64,000 bases of DNA, taken from contig OV884012.1 in assembly GCA_930367205.1 (NCBI GenBank), forward strand, positions 55,449,239 to 55,513,238, read 5' to 3'. The notes under the pieces are model-generated. The model had not been told where the DNA came from. It made no database searches and saw only the letters and a program-made list of their open reading frames with translations. Below are positions 13,434 to 26,037 of the stretch, in pieces (the stretch's first letter is position 1; every line of letters begins with the position of its first letter). The translations under genes and the position numbers were made by a program. Source of the DNA: Acanthosoma haemorrhoidale. Taxonomy: Eukaryota > Arthropoda > Insecta > Hemiptera > Acanthosomatidae.

Positions 13434-13956
13434 TCACGTTTTGGTGGTCCATTCCCCTATTTGCAAAGTTATGGGCAAATCTACTTTTCTTAAATTTTCT
13501 GAAGCTGTCATTACCTTCTCTGTGCCAATTATAATGCTGCCGTCACTCGTAACGGATTCTCCTTTCTTGCTCAACTTGTTCCAGATGTACTTCAGCTTGG
13601 CCTGTGTTTCCCTGGCCAGTCGCAAGCAGCTGCCCATCTCCTTCTGCTGTTCGATCAGGGTCCGCGTGTCTTTCTTCAGTCCTTTGAAGTCGACAAGCGG
13701 CAGGTTTCCTCCTATCATCACTGTAGATTTGGCACTTCCTCCGGATTCATTGTTAACCTTTACAACCTCACTTGACCGTTTGACAGGATTGTGTTCTCCA
13801 GTCACGGTGTCCGTTTCGCCACCAAACACTTTTTCTAACATCCGCGACACTTTGGGGTCAGTGGGATTGCGGCAACGGCTCGACTGCACTTGCATTATTT
13901 CTTTTTTCGATGTTGGTTTGGAATGAGACACGCTTATGTTGGTTACCAACACTAAC
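13434..13956 (-). CDS. Terminal exon (or short gene) of unrecognised coiled-coil-like protein
   Basis: This is an open frame of 173 codons plus TGA on the minus strand, clearly GC-richer than its surroundings. It begins directly after TTTTTTTCAG (acceptor AG at 13957-13958), with one leading base before the first full codon. That makes it a natural last exon. The first in-frame ATG is about 20 codons in, so it could also be a single-exon gene starting there. The early residues are basic and Ser-rich (NPTDPKVSRMLEKVF). They are followed by a Gly/Ser stretch and then a charged, probably helical segment at roughly residues 85-130 (DFKGLKKDTRTLIEQQKEM, LRLARETQAKLKYIWNKLSKK). AATAAA lies 11 nt beyond the stop. 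I do not recognise the family and see no catalytic motif, signal peptide or membrane segment. It may be nested antisense in an intron of the glutamate receptor gene. A retrocopied fragment cannot be excluded. Confidence 0.6.
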
Positions 13957-13959
13957 CTG

Positions 13960-16900
13960 AAAAAAATACGTTTGTTATAATTATATATTTACTGAAAACA
14001 AACGAAGTGGTCTGATTTGAAAAAGTGTAAATTGTTGGTAAAAATGATTCAATCGCTCATATACGCTGGGCAGCGGTTTTGGTTAAGCTTGAAGCCAGCG
14101 GTTTTCCCACCACGTGGAAACAGCTCCTATGTTTACCCTTCAAGTCATGTATAGAAATATATCAATATTTAAAATGCGTTCTGCCTTTCCTGAGTTTATC
14201 TCGTACAAACAAATGTGGCTTACGCGGCGTTACTTGGGTATTTATTTATCCTAATTGTCGGAAAAACGAGTAAATTCTATCTATAGTATAAACCCTACAG
14301 TATACAAATTATTATTTCAATGTTTTTACAAATAATTTCTTTTAAAATAATACAGAAAGAGAAAATGCCTGTCAATCTTTGAGTCATCGTGGAGAAAACC
14401 AATGAATTGTATAAAATAGGCCATCGTTCAACTCAATCACGTGAATCAGATATCTATTAGCCCCCTCCACAGTGTCACTATTTTAAATGGAATTTCATCC
14501 CCCCCCCCTATCCACACGTTGTAGGACGTTAGGTTCAAAAATAACAGTGTAGAATTCTGATTTATATCGGGAAGTACCAAACGGGGAAATCACTTAGTTC
14601 TTGGGACTGTTACATTTTTTAAAGGTGTCCATTTTAATAAAGAAAATTTGATTGGTTAGTTTGATAAATTTGACCGTATGCTATTTTATAATAACCACGT
14701 TTTATAATTATTAAATAGGACAACTGCTCTAGTTTGCAAATAAATGATCCATGTGGTTGAATTGTTTTAAAATAAATAAAAACAAAATAAAAAAACGTTT
14801 TTTTTTAAATATATTGGCTGTCCTTTGAACAATCGCTAGTTAACGAATAATATAAACAATATGTTTAAGGCAGATAAAATTAATTTACAGATTATCCGGT
14901 CAAATTGGGTATAGTTAAATGTTACAGGAATAGGTTGATTATCCGGAGCCTGTCAAAGGTGCTATTATTACTCCCTATTGTAATTCCACTGGAATGAATA
15001 ATTTGTGTTTTGTATGTTTAAATTTGTAAGGCACTTGTGCGTCAGGCCACTGCCAGCCTGTATGTTATACTGCCTTATAATGTAACTCCCATCCGTACTA
15101 CTACATAGTATCTAGTTACTACACTAGTATACTAGTACTATACTAATAGCAGTAACTGTGCTCATAAGCTAGTATTATATATTGGTTTCATTTGCAGTGA
15201 AAACGAAGAAATAGTTTTCTAATATTACCTTGATGACTTATATAGTTCGTTCAAACAGGTTTATATCTTCTACAGTATAAAAAAAAATGTACGAAATCGT
15301 TCTATTAAATTATTTGTACCAGCGAAAATCTTGAAAGATACTTTTGAATACGTTAAATTTATCTTTGGTATTATAACCTCTTACTATCTGTTGCAGAAAT
15401 ATAACTTAAGCACCCATCCACACTTACATACGGTTATTATTTTTTATATATACCTATATAAAGTATAAATAACTACATAAAAAGAGTTTCATGGCCTTTG
15501 TATGTAAATAATATATAAGTTAACCGCCGGCGGTCACGATAGATCAAACAAAATAAGGAAAGAGGGAAATAAAACACACTCTGACTCCAGTAAAACACTG
15601 CTTTATTGTTGTTGATAATCCTACACATAAAGGAGATCATGGGTCGTTTACATCCCATGATCGTATTAATATTCGACATAGTCATTCTTCTGGCTTTAAC
15701 TTATATAATATAAAATTATCAGACAAAACTAACAGGAATAGACATTTTTTATAACTATGATGTATGCATAAAAAGGCCATGAAACTCTTTTTTTATTTAC
15801 AAAAAGTTCCTTATAATTAATAATTTTTTAGATAACTATAATTTTTATGGTTTAAAGTTAAAAGCAACCACTGTAAGTGACTACCTTTTATAACGTGGAC
15901 ACTTGCTAATATAGCAGATTACTTAGTATAGAGGTAGATACACTATGCTGTCCGGATACACTTTATTTCTCGTTAAAATTTTGCAATTACTATATTGTGT
16001 GTGTGTCTATGGTAAATACGTAAAGACATAATGTTCATTGAGTTGTTATTAAAAATTGAAAAGGTCGGTTGTTATTAATATTTTGTTTGAAATTAGATAG
16101 TCGAAAGAATATGATTTTAAGCCAGTTCAATTAGATTTACATAACCACTAATAACACCTTTATGCCTCATCTAAGAAAAAAAAAAATTCTATAATTAAAA
16201 ACTACAATGTCTGGCAACCGAAAGGATAAATAATTTACGTTTTTTTTTTTGTTTTTTTTTTGCAAACGTGCGAACAATCTTCAGATGTTCATGTTTGAAA
16301 GTTATTCATGCTCTACTTGCTTATTCATGCATGAATTAAACAATATAACTAATTATAAGACAATATGCAGAGAAAAAATCTTTTGAAATTTAAATTTTAT
16401 GTTATTATATTATCACATATCTTTCACGTTTATTACATTTTTTTTTGCTTAAAAGTTATATTTTAACCTTGTGTATTTTTCCCCATTTATTTCTGAAGGT
16501 TACTGAGTCAATGTGATCATTTCGTTGTTCTTGTGTGTCAGAACATGTTATCTAATTTTTTGACTTATAAACACAACTACAGAGCATATGTGCATTTAAC
16601 CTTTAGCTCACAATAACCACTATACTGAAATATTTTACAAGATAATTACTTACATTAGAAGATATTTCCACACAAATGATGTAGACCCAGACATCATGAA
16701 TTGATATTTTCAACTGGTTTTAATTATATACTCATCACTACAGTTGTAACCATCCTGCATAAAATAAACAATGTTTTAGTTAACAATTTTAATTAATTAT
16801 TTTTCCATATGGAAGCACATATTGATACAGAAAATTCTGAAGAACTATATAGTATAAATATTATGTTCGAACGTGTAACATGTGATATAGAATTTCACTT

Positions 16901-17339
16901 TAAAACTGTGAGTAAATTTTTGGCCATGATGGCCCGAGTTCAGGGAAGCGTTTATGGTTTTGAATTGATAAAAATTCATAGATGGTTATAGAGTTTCAAA
17001 ATGAGAGAACCCTTGAGAGTCAAAAAAAGGTTTTTCTCCATATCATACTAGGCACACAAAACCAACATCTTTTATACTGATGCAGAGATGAATTCTGTGT
17101 AACATGATCATGATAATATCAAGGATTCAATTAAAATTTCTTTTTGTCTTTTGCCTATGCCCATTTTCAGCCATTGACGATAAAAAAAATTTAAAACCTC
17201 GATAACTATTTGGAGAGTCTTTAAAAATTTTGTTTTGTATTATTAAGTTATTTATATAAAATACTACGAATTTCCCCCTCGCAAAAACGCTCAATTATAT
17301 TGAAATGCATAATTTAACAAGTCAAATGCATAACGTATA
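13960..17339. other. AT-rich stretch, no further exon found
   Basis: I looked on the minus strand for the exon upstream of 13956 and found no convincing one. The GC-richer bit at 14050-14140 ends near a weak GT but hits a stop upstream in the required frame. There is a short run of TAC/TAGT-type repeats near 15100-15160. Confidence 0.4.
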
Positions 17340-17660
17340 GTTGTAAAATAGTTCTCGACCGGGAACGGAATTACCGGAACGAGAGTGACGGTTGTACCGA
17401 CCGAAGAGTTGCAATTTTCAATTACAAAAAGACAATTTAAACTGAAATTGTAGAGGCTAATGTAATCAACCTGACGCAATGAGCAATGTGTGCCATGCCC
17501 GATACACTGTGGGCCGCGCTAGGGGCTGGTGATTGAAGTGCAGGCGAATCAATCAATTGCCACAAGCGCCCGCATGTTCTGCAGGCTCAACGAAATTGTT
17601 CCAGCTGTTTGATCAATGCAATCAGGGACTAGGATTTGGCCAACTAATTTCTTTATTAAC
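17340..17660. promoter_or_regulatory. Candidate conserved non-coding element
   Basis: This island is GC-richer than its flanks, lacks a sustained open frame and matches none of the repeats here. It contains homeodomain-like ATCAATCAATTG next to CCACAAGCGCCCGC, and E-box-like CAGCTG. That look suits a cis-regulatory element inside a large intron. It is inference from composition only. Confidence 0.25.
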
Positions 17661-18533
17661 TATTAACATTTATTATGATAGAGAAGGAGAATCAATATAG
17701 AAGTGCTCATGGTCTCTGCCTGAGTGATAGAGTCAATATTAACCCGTTCTTGTCATGAATTGTCATTGGGAGACTCCTGCCTTCCATCTCGATTATGTTA
17801 TTGATTATGTAACTGAGTGGGAGACTAACGGTAAATAGTTTGGTTAAGGTAAATGAAGAAATCCTAAACAAAAAATTCAATTCAATAAAAAATACAATTC
17901 CCAGTCCAGGAAAATATATGCACTTTATCCAAGTAGAACAAAAAAAAGTGAGCCAACCTAGAATTTTCCCAACTACAGACAAATCCTCAGAATCCTCATG
18001 GAAAATTTTATAACTGCCAAGATCTCACAATCTTGGACTCAAACGCTTAAGCCAACAACAACAATATTAAGGTCGCTTGTTATTAGTTAAGGTTTTGCAA
18101 CCTACATCCATTACAAGAACAATTGGGAAAAGCTGAGGGTTTAATGTCGAAATCAGTTAGCACTTAAATTTAAATGCCAAGGAATGGACTTGTAATTTAG
18201 TTGAGTTTATTGACTATTGCTAAATGACATTTGGTCCTCACAACATTGCCTTCCTAAGTTCTGCCCACATCGATTTCTTCTAAATATCTTTAGAGACATT
18301 CACGGAAGTATTTCGTATCAGTTGGTTGTCATATAGTCAGTGCTTCGTAGATAAAGGGAACCCCACTACTTCAATTCAAGGAATGGTAGACGTCAAAACA
18401 CACTACTCATGACGTCACAGCCACAATCACTGGAGTCCACATACACACCAAACACATCTTCGATAACTTGGTATTGTACTGAGTCCTCAAAGGAGTCTTC
18501 GTTCAATACAGCAGGTACCTGGATGATATAAAC
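17661..18533. other. No gene; contains a palindromic CRE-type site
   Basis: No coding evidence was found. A full cAMP-response-type TGACGTCA lies at 18410-18417 in a slightly GC-richer patch (18330-18530). A single 8-mer may be chance. Confidence 0.3.
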
Positions 18534-18620
18534 CAGGCCTAGCCAACCCAAATGTTTTCATGCAACCAGTTGTTGCATTTGCAACGTTACAGCGGGCCAC
18601 ACTTTGGGTGAACTAGTTTT
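18534..18620. mobile_element. hAT-like terminal sequence
   Basis: CAGGCCTAGCCAACCC at the start and AGCGGGCCACACTTTGG inside are characteristic of the ends of non-autonomous hAT transposons. The other end was not located, so the extent is unknown. Confidence 0.4.
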
Positions 18621-19379
18621 TAAAAACTGTAATACAAATACATAAAGAATAAAACTTTAAAGTTATACTATGATTCAATATTATTCAATACAACTAACTC
18701 TTGAGTCTTAATTAATGAGATATTTGTTCATCCATTCTTTCAATTAATTTTTGTAAATTGATTTATTTTACAATAAATTTATGTTCAGTGTTGCACATCT
18801 AGCTGGTTTTCTAAATTAGCACAATTTAATGAAGCGCCCGATGTACTCTTTGTAAATTTCATTTACTTTTCTAAGTATTTTAAATAATTTAGTATCTATT
18901 CTTGTTTTATAATCATGTATGATATTTATGTAAAAATATCAATATATTTAATAACTTTTTTAAATAAAACATTGTATTAAATTTGTACTATTTTTTTATT
19001 TTACTTGCATTAGTGGAAATACACTCACTTGATTAAATTTCAGAATTTCTTCGTCAAAAAAATTTGATGACCTCAGATGACATTTTTATCATATACAAAA
19101 AAAATGTGTAAGCATGCCAGTAAGTAAAAAAAAAAACCTAAAACATAATTCAGATTCAGATTATATAATAATAACTTTTGTGCTTTTGGCGGCTATAATA
19201 CCATTTTCAAATATATTTTAATTAAATTGATAGAATATGAAATAAAAATAAAAAGTTTAAATAATGTCTCTGTTGCGTCAACCTCTTAATTACTAATAAT
19301 TAGAACTTCCCCTCTTTCGGCCTAGAAAATATTTATCTATGTTTCAATATTTTAATAATAAAGCTTATGATGTCAGTCA
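18621..19379. other. AT-rich stretch without features
   Basis: Very AT-rich with several A-runs. It may be the inside or flank of the hAT-like piece at 18534, but no transposase similarity is visible. Confidence 0.4.
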
Positions 19380-19511
19380 GAGAGGGAGGAGAAGCTAGTG
19401 GGGGAAACAGCCGCCATTGGGGAACCATCCCCACCACGGCTTGTTTGCCTATATAACTACTCCGTCAAGGGGCAGATCACAGAACGAACAGAACCGGCAC
19501 TAGGAATACAG

Positions 19512-19542
<31 letters not shown>

Positions 19543-20125
19543 CTGGCGCTTGCTGCTCTACCCCAATCATAGCCTTCTCATTCAATTACCCTTGCATCTC
19601 TCTCCTAACCTCACTATGTTTTAGTCTGGCGTTGTCAGACCCCACATCTTCCTAGAGAGAATCTTTGCCTTCGTCTCGCAAAAACTAGCACCTCCTTGGG
19701 AGAGACCTCTCCTTCGTGGACGACGGTTGCCGTGGCCCTACAAACTTTACCTAGTAACGTCTTCCACGACAATTCAGTCTGCTTCTCTCCGATCAACACT
19801 TTCCTTTGGGATCCGGACGGTTTTCACATATCCTTAGAGACCGAGTCTGAATTCGTGGTCATTCCAAGAACACATAAGCTACTTATAAACCTATCCTGTT
19901 CCTCTTCTCCTAAACATAGTGCTTTGTCGGGGCACACCTTCTAAGATCTTGTGGAGTGAGATCAAAGCAAATCACGCTGCCCACAGACTAGGCCGCCATC
20001 AGAGGAGACCACAGGTCCACCTCATATCGTAACTTTCTCGGCGCTCTGAGGTTGTAGCAACCCTAGCACACGATGGGCGTCTTCTCCCCACCTTTGGGAC
20101 TCATCCCTGAGCCCGACAGTCTCCT
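19380..20125 (+). repeat. LTR-like repeat, copy C (best preserved)
   Basis: This copy has TATATAA at 19450-19456, a (CT)14 tract at 19512-19539, and a long stretch shared with copy E (CATCTCTCTCCTAACCTC, then CCTACAAACTTTACCTAGTA, then the block encoding WDPDGF). The core TGTCGGGGCACAC follows at 19925-19937. Between about 19725 and 19900 one frame is open and aligns codon for codon with copy E (CFSPINTFLWDPDGF against CLSPVHTRLWDPDRF). The unit ends near CCCGACA around 20118-20124, an inverted match to the core. The arrangement suggests an LTR or an LTR plus leader. No gag or pol is attached. Confidence 0.7.
19512..19539 (+). repeat. (CT)n microsatellite
   Basis: A perfect dinucleotide run inside copy C, just after the TATA box. 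Confidence 0.95.
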
Positions 20126-22030
20126 ATACAACAGTATCATCAGAATATGATAAAGATACTTGAAAATGATGCTGTAGCATCAGTATTGTAATGAATACAA
20201 ACATCAGTATATATCAGTGTAAAATAAATTGTGGGTAGCCAAATAGAGGTGTGCACTCAAAAATAAATACAGTACAGTATCGATGGACTGACACACATGG
20301 GAACGGATTATCGGGAGTATAAAAAAAAAAGCTGGTTGTAAAAAATTTTACATATTCGTATGTAAATATGTACATAATACAAAGAAATATTATTTTTTAT
20401 TTGTTACCTGTTCAATTCTTGAGCTTATTTTTAATTTAATTAATAACCTGTGTTTCTGTTTATATTAGCTGTAAATGACACCTTGGATAATAATAATCAT
20501 AATAAGTAAAATGTATTCTCGATGATAATTTAACGAATACACTGTAGAAAAGCTTTGGGATCAAGGGGCAGGCATTCAGGAAAAACAATAGACCCACACT
20601 TTTATCTGATGCTTGTTTTAAGGAATAATCGGCTCATCCAGCTTAATAAAAAAAAAAAACCTAATGGACCTGATAGGAAAATATACTAGAGCTTTTGAAG
20701 AATGGTTGTACAAATGGCTTAATTCACTTTTATGCAAATAATTTGAAGACAAAATTGTTAAATTTAGAGCTTAGCCTTACATTCGAGAGTGTTCACTAAA
20801 GTTTGATTTTTTATATGAATTTAATTGAATAATATATGTTCTCATATTATTATGTTTGGTTTTATCGATTGTTTATTATCAGAAATTCATATAATACATT
20901 ATATTAAGTGGAATGAATAACTACTGTCTGACTACTTATGTATAGTTATTCAAATTGAAGGATGGGTCAAGAAATATTTATTTTTTAAATAATAGTGTAT
21001 TTATTTTTGAAATAGACAGTGATAAAAATCAAGAGCACTATTACAGTAGCTAATATTTCAACAGTTGCCTTTTAAGCCGCTGAATAGCCATAATACAAAT
21101 TAATGGCGTACGTTATGGTAACCGCTTTGATCCCTGCCATTTGAATAAAAAGTTCATTAGTTTTTTTTTTTCCTTTTTCGGAGTTTTGTATTAAAATTGA
21201 AATAGAAGAAAAAAACGGCCGGTCACTGATGGCCAGTTGAATACATCATTCGGCAGTTTAGTGAATAGTGTGGACCGGTGCATTGACTGGCCATTTCACA
21301 GTTCAAAGCGTACCACCAACCACTGGCCGATTGAATAGAATCGAGGGGACTTCACCGCAGCATTTACTGACTGATAGTAGCGAGACCACACAGCTCTGTG
21401 TGAGAGCCATCGTGGTCTAGCCAATGACCATCAAGCAAGTCACTGTAGCAACAATAATAGCAATATTCCATTCAATACCCGAACCCAAGGAGGACAGGAT
21501 CCACAGCTATTCAGTTACGTTGAAATTGTCTTTAGTACGACCTTGCGCTCTACAATAGAGGGGATAAAAATTAATCAATAATTCAGGGATTTATATTTAT
21601 TTATTGTTATATTTAACAAGGCTTCAAAATATTCCTGTAATTTTCTAAATAATTTAATGTGAAACAAGTCAGGTCAGAATCGCTAACTCTATGATTTCTC
21701 CAGTATGATATGATAACTAATAGTTGAAGACACACATGAACACGGTTACGAAGTTTAATGGACAGAATGGCATTTAATGTATTAAATTGGTCCTGTCGAT
21801 TTTAATTGGTATTTTTATATTAAAATTTAGTTATTTATAATTGTTTTCACTTTCTGAAAGTGCTAAGTTTTGACTTTCTAGTAGGGACGGTTGTGCTAAC
21901 TACTTCACCGCGAGTACATTGAAGTTACCCTCTTATCCGACCAGAAAACCTTTCCATATTTCATCAATAAATCTTCGGCATCTGTATTGTTCACGATCCC
22001 GACAGTTGATTAAAACAAGTTTTAGTCGTT
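20126..22030. other. No gene; patch with recurring CTGGCC motif
   Basis: Mostly AT-rich. At 21215-21345 a GC-richer patch carries three loose copies of a CTGGCC motif, two followed by TTGAATA (near 21228, 21287 and 21322). No coding signal was found. Confidence 0.35.
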
Positions 22031-22035
22031 AAAAA

Positions 22036-22110
22036 AGAGAATATTTGATCTTATAGGGATAAACGGCACATGGTGTAATCCTCGGATCAACTAATTCGTT
22101 AATTATGACA
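22036..22110 (+). repeat. Dispersed repeat, copy 1
   Basis: AGAATATTTGATCT followed by a GG-rich stretch and TAATCCTCGGATCAA recurs at 22515-22580. A weaker version of its second half is at 48990-49040. No coding capacity. Confidence 0.55.
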
Positions 22111-22514
22111 AGAGTGCACTATGTTGATTTAGTTTGATTTTTTTAATTTAATTCACCTGAATCATCTGGCTAAGAATATTAAGCAGCACTTGCACTGACA
22201 ATCCTTAATTACCACCTACTAAATTAATTCCCACAGACATACAGATGGATATCATAAATTATAACCAAGTAACATGAAAATTTCCAGGCTAAGAAATATC
22301 TTTAATGATATTAGTTTTACTTAATTTATTTTCGTTTTTTATATGGATGTCAAATCCTGTAAGTAATAAGCATGTGAAATATTGCTTTTAAAATAATTTT
22401 TATTAACAAAATTATAATCTAATGTTATTTTATTATGGTTTTCTCGGGTATCCAACCATTGACTATTACTATAAACTAATTTGGGAAGGATATTATGCAT
22501 ATTATTTACCTATA

Positions 22515-22585
22515 ACCAGAATATTTGATCTAATGGGGAGAAAATGGTGATGTGACTAATCCAAGGATCAAAGTTCTTCAACTAT
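22515..22585 (+). repeat. Dispersed repeat, copy 2
   Basis: It aligns with 22036-22110 (AGAATATTTGATCTAATGGGG and TAATCCAAGGATCAA), in the same orientation and about 480 bp downstream. This may mark the two ends of a short element or a local duplication. Confidence 0.55.
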
Positions 22586-22619
22586 GAGCCCAAAAACTCC
22601 CTCAGAGTAGTGATAAGGT

Positions 22620-22950
22620 TGTTTATTGGCGCAGTGCGGGATAAGAAGAAAAACACCTAGCGTACTGGATACGAGGTGAAGGACACTACGTGACTCTGCC
22701 GAACAGCCTCACGTCCGGAGGCTGTTGGCTGGGTCGTGGTTCTCCCAGCCCAAGTGCCTTCTCGTCATAGCTATCGATCTGCACCACTTCTTCTAGGCAA
22801 GGATAGATACTGCTTACCTTCATTCCTGGCCCTCGGTAGCTATAACTCCTCCAGATAAATATAATACCTACCTTAGAAATACGGATATTCATCTGTTCCC
22901 CGCTCCTGATGCAACCTTTGTTTTACTGTCCATCTCCATGACGTGCTTTT
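22620..22950. other. GC-rich island with a hairpin, unknown
   Basis: The minus strand has a short open frame (22686-22892) with a fairly protein-like stretch (EEVVQIDSYDEKALGLGEP), but there are no clear splice signals or family. A perfect inverted repeat AACAGCCTC / GAGGCTGTT lies at 22702-22710 and 22718-22726, with a 7-nt loop. It may be a regulatory element or a repeat remnant. Confidence 0.25.
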
Positions 22951-23044
22951 AATACATGGCTCAGAGCGGTCCTCCCTGGTTTTTTCTCCTAAACAGTACT
23001 TTGTTAGGATCTGCATCGTTTTACAGATTTTATAGAATTCTTTT

Positions 23045-23222
<178 letters not shown>

Positions 23223-24449
23223 TAGAACAGACAAATTCTTAGGAGTATATTTACCTTCTTCTTTTTTTGTTTTTTTTATATAAAAGGTAGTTCATCGAAA
23301 AGAAACCTTTGACAAAATCATTTTTATTTAATATTCATTTTTTAATGTTCTGCCATTCAAATGGGTGACTCCCCGAGGTCACAACTGAAATCAATGGTGT
23401 GCAAATTATGCCTACCCCCTCAACTAAAAATAACAAATAGGTGCAATCGAATCCTAAATGAGGTTCTCATTTAAGTCACATGTTCCATAGACCATAAGAC
23501 ATACAGTAAATATGATAACTACGAAATGCAATTTTGTAAATAAATTGAATATCGAATCTATACTTGTTAAGATGCATATCAAATTAATAAAGGGGATATA
23601 AAACAAAAAAAAAAGTATAAGAATAAGGTGAGCCCCATCACCTTTGAATCAATTTGAATAAAAACATGTATTAACTACATCGAATTATAACCAAGAAATA
23701 TTGTTTATCCGTACAAAAAATCGTAGAATGTAGGTACGCTACAGTAGATTTCACCGGAATGAACTGTATTTTTCTAAATAAATACACTTTAAATGTTCTA
23801 GAGTCCATACTTTGATAAAATGTTAATGAATTAAAATGTTTTAATGAATGGGTTATGCTGCTACCTGACCCCTGAACCCCGCTGCTCCCGGTGGCACTGG
23901 TATGATTACGATCCGCACCTCTTTAACAGCCCCAGCCAACAGCCAAAGGAAGTTGTAAAGTAAACAGAAGTGGATGGTTTGTGACTCTTACTTAGCAACT
24001 GACAAGGGAGTTTCACTTAGATGGAAAGTTTCTTAAAAGTCAAACAGTTATATAAGTACCGGCCTTAGAAATACAAAACGTGTAACCATTCTCAGCTGAA
24101 ACTTTTAAGACAATATTTGAGGTGTTATGGGACTTACTCGAGTACTATAGTACCTACGTTTCCTTTTGTTTAGAGGGGAATTTTGAAAATCACGGGTGAT
24201 GGTTACATTTAAAACTGACGAGACCGGTTGGTTTTCCAATGCAGGCTATTTATCTTTGTTAGGTAGGAAGATAATTTCTGAAGCCTGTACATTAAAATTA
24301 TTCCAACAAGAATTTCTGAAATTACATTCCTCACATGACAAGATCTGCCATATTGGTTTAATAACTGTAAACATTTTTCTTATACATCTTTTTTTAAATG
24401 TCTCTATGTAATGTAATATAACTCTTAGTTTTGTCTTTAAATACCTGAA
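23223..24449. other. No gene seen
   Basis: AT-rich sequence with a small GC-richer patch at 23865-23960. Neither coding nor repeat identity could be established. Confidence 0.45.
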
Positions 24450-24550
24450 AACTTCTTTATTGTGAGAAAATAAAATCTGGCTTATTGAGCACTAAGGCAG
24501 TAATTGTGATAAATGTTCTAATTCATACCATATTTACAATTTTCATTATA
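24450..24550 (-). mobile_element. Jockey-like LINE, 3' UTR remnant
   Basis: CTTCTTTATTGTGAG, then GGCTTATTGAGC and TAATTGTGATAAATGTTCTAATTC, is the reverse of the shared element 3' end (sense strand ...ACAATAAAGAAG). Only the final 100 bp are present. Confidence 0.75.
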
Positions 24551-26037
24551 GTTTTTATTTATTAGTTTTGTTTAACACTAATGGACTAATGAGAAGGTTA
24601 TTTTTTTTTCTCAAAATCATTTAAGTCGATTGTATGCGTGGGAATGACTATATACCTACCCATTAGTTGGTATCATTTGTGCGATTATCTATATAATATT
24701 TTTAGCTCTGTGTGCCGAATCATATAAAGAGTCCTTCAGTTGAAATATGATGTAATATATCGTCAAATCGTGAATATTCTTTGGCGTCCAGCTGTGATCA
24801 AGTAACCCAAAAACCCAAAAAATAGACTCTGAGACAAAGGTTATTTTATGTATATTAAATGAATTAAACCTCTTTAGCATACAAAAAAGCTTATTTACAA
24901 TTGTATTAATTAAATTGTACTAAGGCATAACCATGTAGGAACAGTTTCTATCATTCTTTATCTATTCTTATTTATATAACATAATTATTTGGCACATGTG
25001 CTATAGTATATCTTTGTACCAACCGTTTTTTATTTGTTTATTTGTTCTATCTGTTGTTGTTTTTTTAGATTTATGCACAGTATTCGTTTTTTAATACTTT
25101 AATACAAATTATGGCCGTATGTGATTTATAATCAGGGTCATTGCTCACTTTGGAATCCGTTTAGCAGGATCTCTGAAAGCCGGAGCGCGATAGGCAGCTC
25201 TCCGATACTCGCTATAAATTGCACGATAGCACCCAGGCTAGAGCGTGCATTAGCGACACAGATTGGCAAATAGCTCATTTCCAGTCAGACCCTGTTCTGA
25301 CCCTTAATTACCACCTCCCAGGACAGCCAGTCTCTCACTGTATCTATTATCAAAGACCCCTGATATATTCAAAAATACTAACACCTACAATTTCTCTACA
25401 TCTTATCTGTGGATAAAACTCCTGGTAATAAGTGGACACACCCACTTATGTGAGTTTATGTGAAAACAAGGTAAGTACTTGGTTGGCTTTTGGGCCAAAA
25501 AACGCCTCAAAGAAGTAGGTGTTATTGGTATGAGGTATTATTGCTGCAAAACAAGTCGCACATCAATTCAAAATTAAACACATAGTTTGGAGGAATATAT
25601 TGAAAACATTTGTTTCAGACTTACTTATTCCCCGGAACCAATTAAAATTTAAGAGACCAACTTCTATAAATTGATAAATAAAGTAATTTGAAAAACAACA
25701 CTTTATTTTTAGCCGGTCGTATACATTTAAATTTTTTCTAAGAAAGGACAATGGTTTTTTTTTTTATCAATTTTATTTCATTAATAATTAACATTTATTA
25801 AAACAATACCTATTCAGTGCATCCATGCGTAGCTACTTTTGTTTATTCGTAACTTAATGAAGGAAAATGTTCGAATGTTTCTCTCTTCGGTTGTTATTGA
25901 ATGAACACCGTTTAACAGCACTTCAAACAACCAATTGATCTTGAGTTTATTGTTTAATCCCTTCGATGGACTGATATCCTAACAAGGTATTTTTCTTATC
26001 TGAATTTGAGTTATTTGATTAATTATTTTTTATATTT
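24551..26037. other. Non-coding stretch with a candidate regulatory island
   Basis: No gene. The island 25120-25330 is GC-richer, with GCTATAAATTGCACGATAGC and CCTTAATTACCACCT. The latter 15-mer also occurs near 22203. It could be a conserved intronic enhancer, but this is inference from composition alone. Confidence 0.25.

Noticed and set aside
13441..13926. A 161-codon open frame on the plus strand
   Set aside because: Antisense shadow of the minus-strand exon 13434-13956, which has the splice acceptor and the polyadenylation signal.
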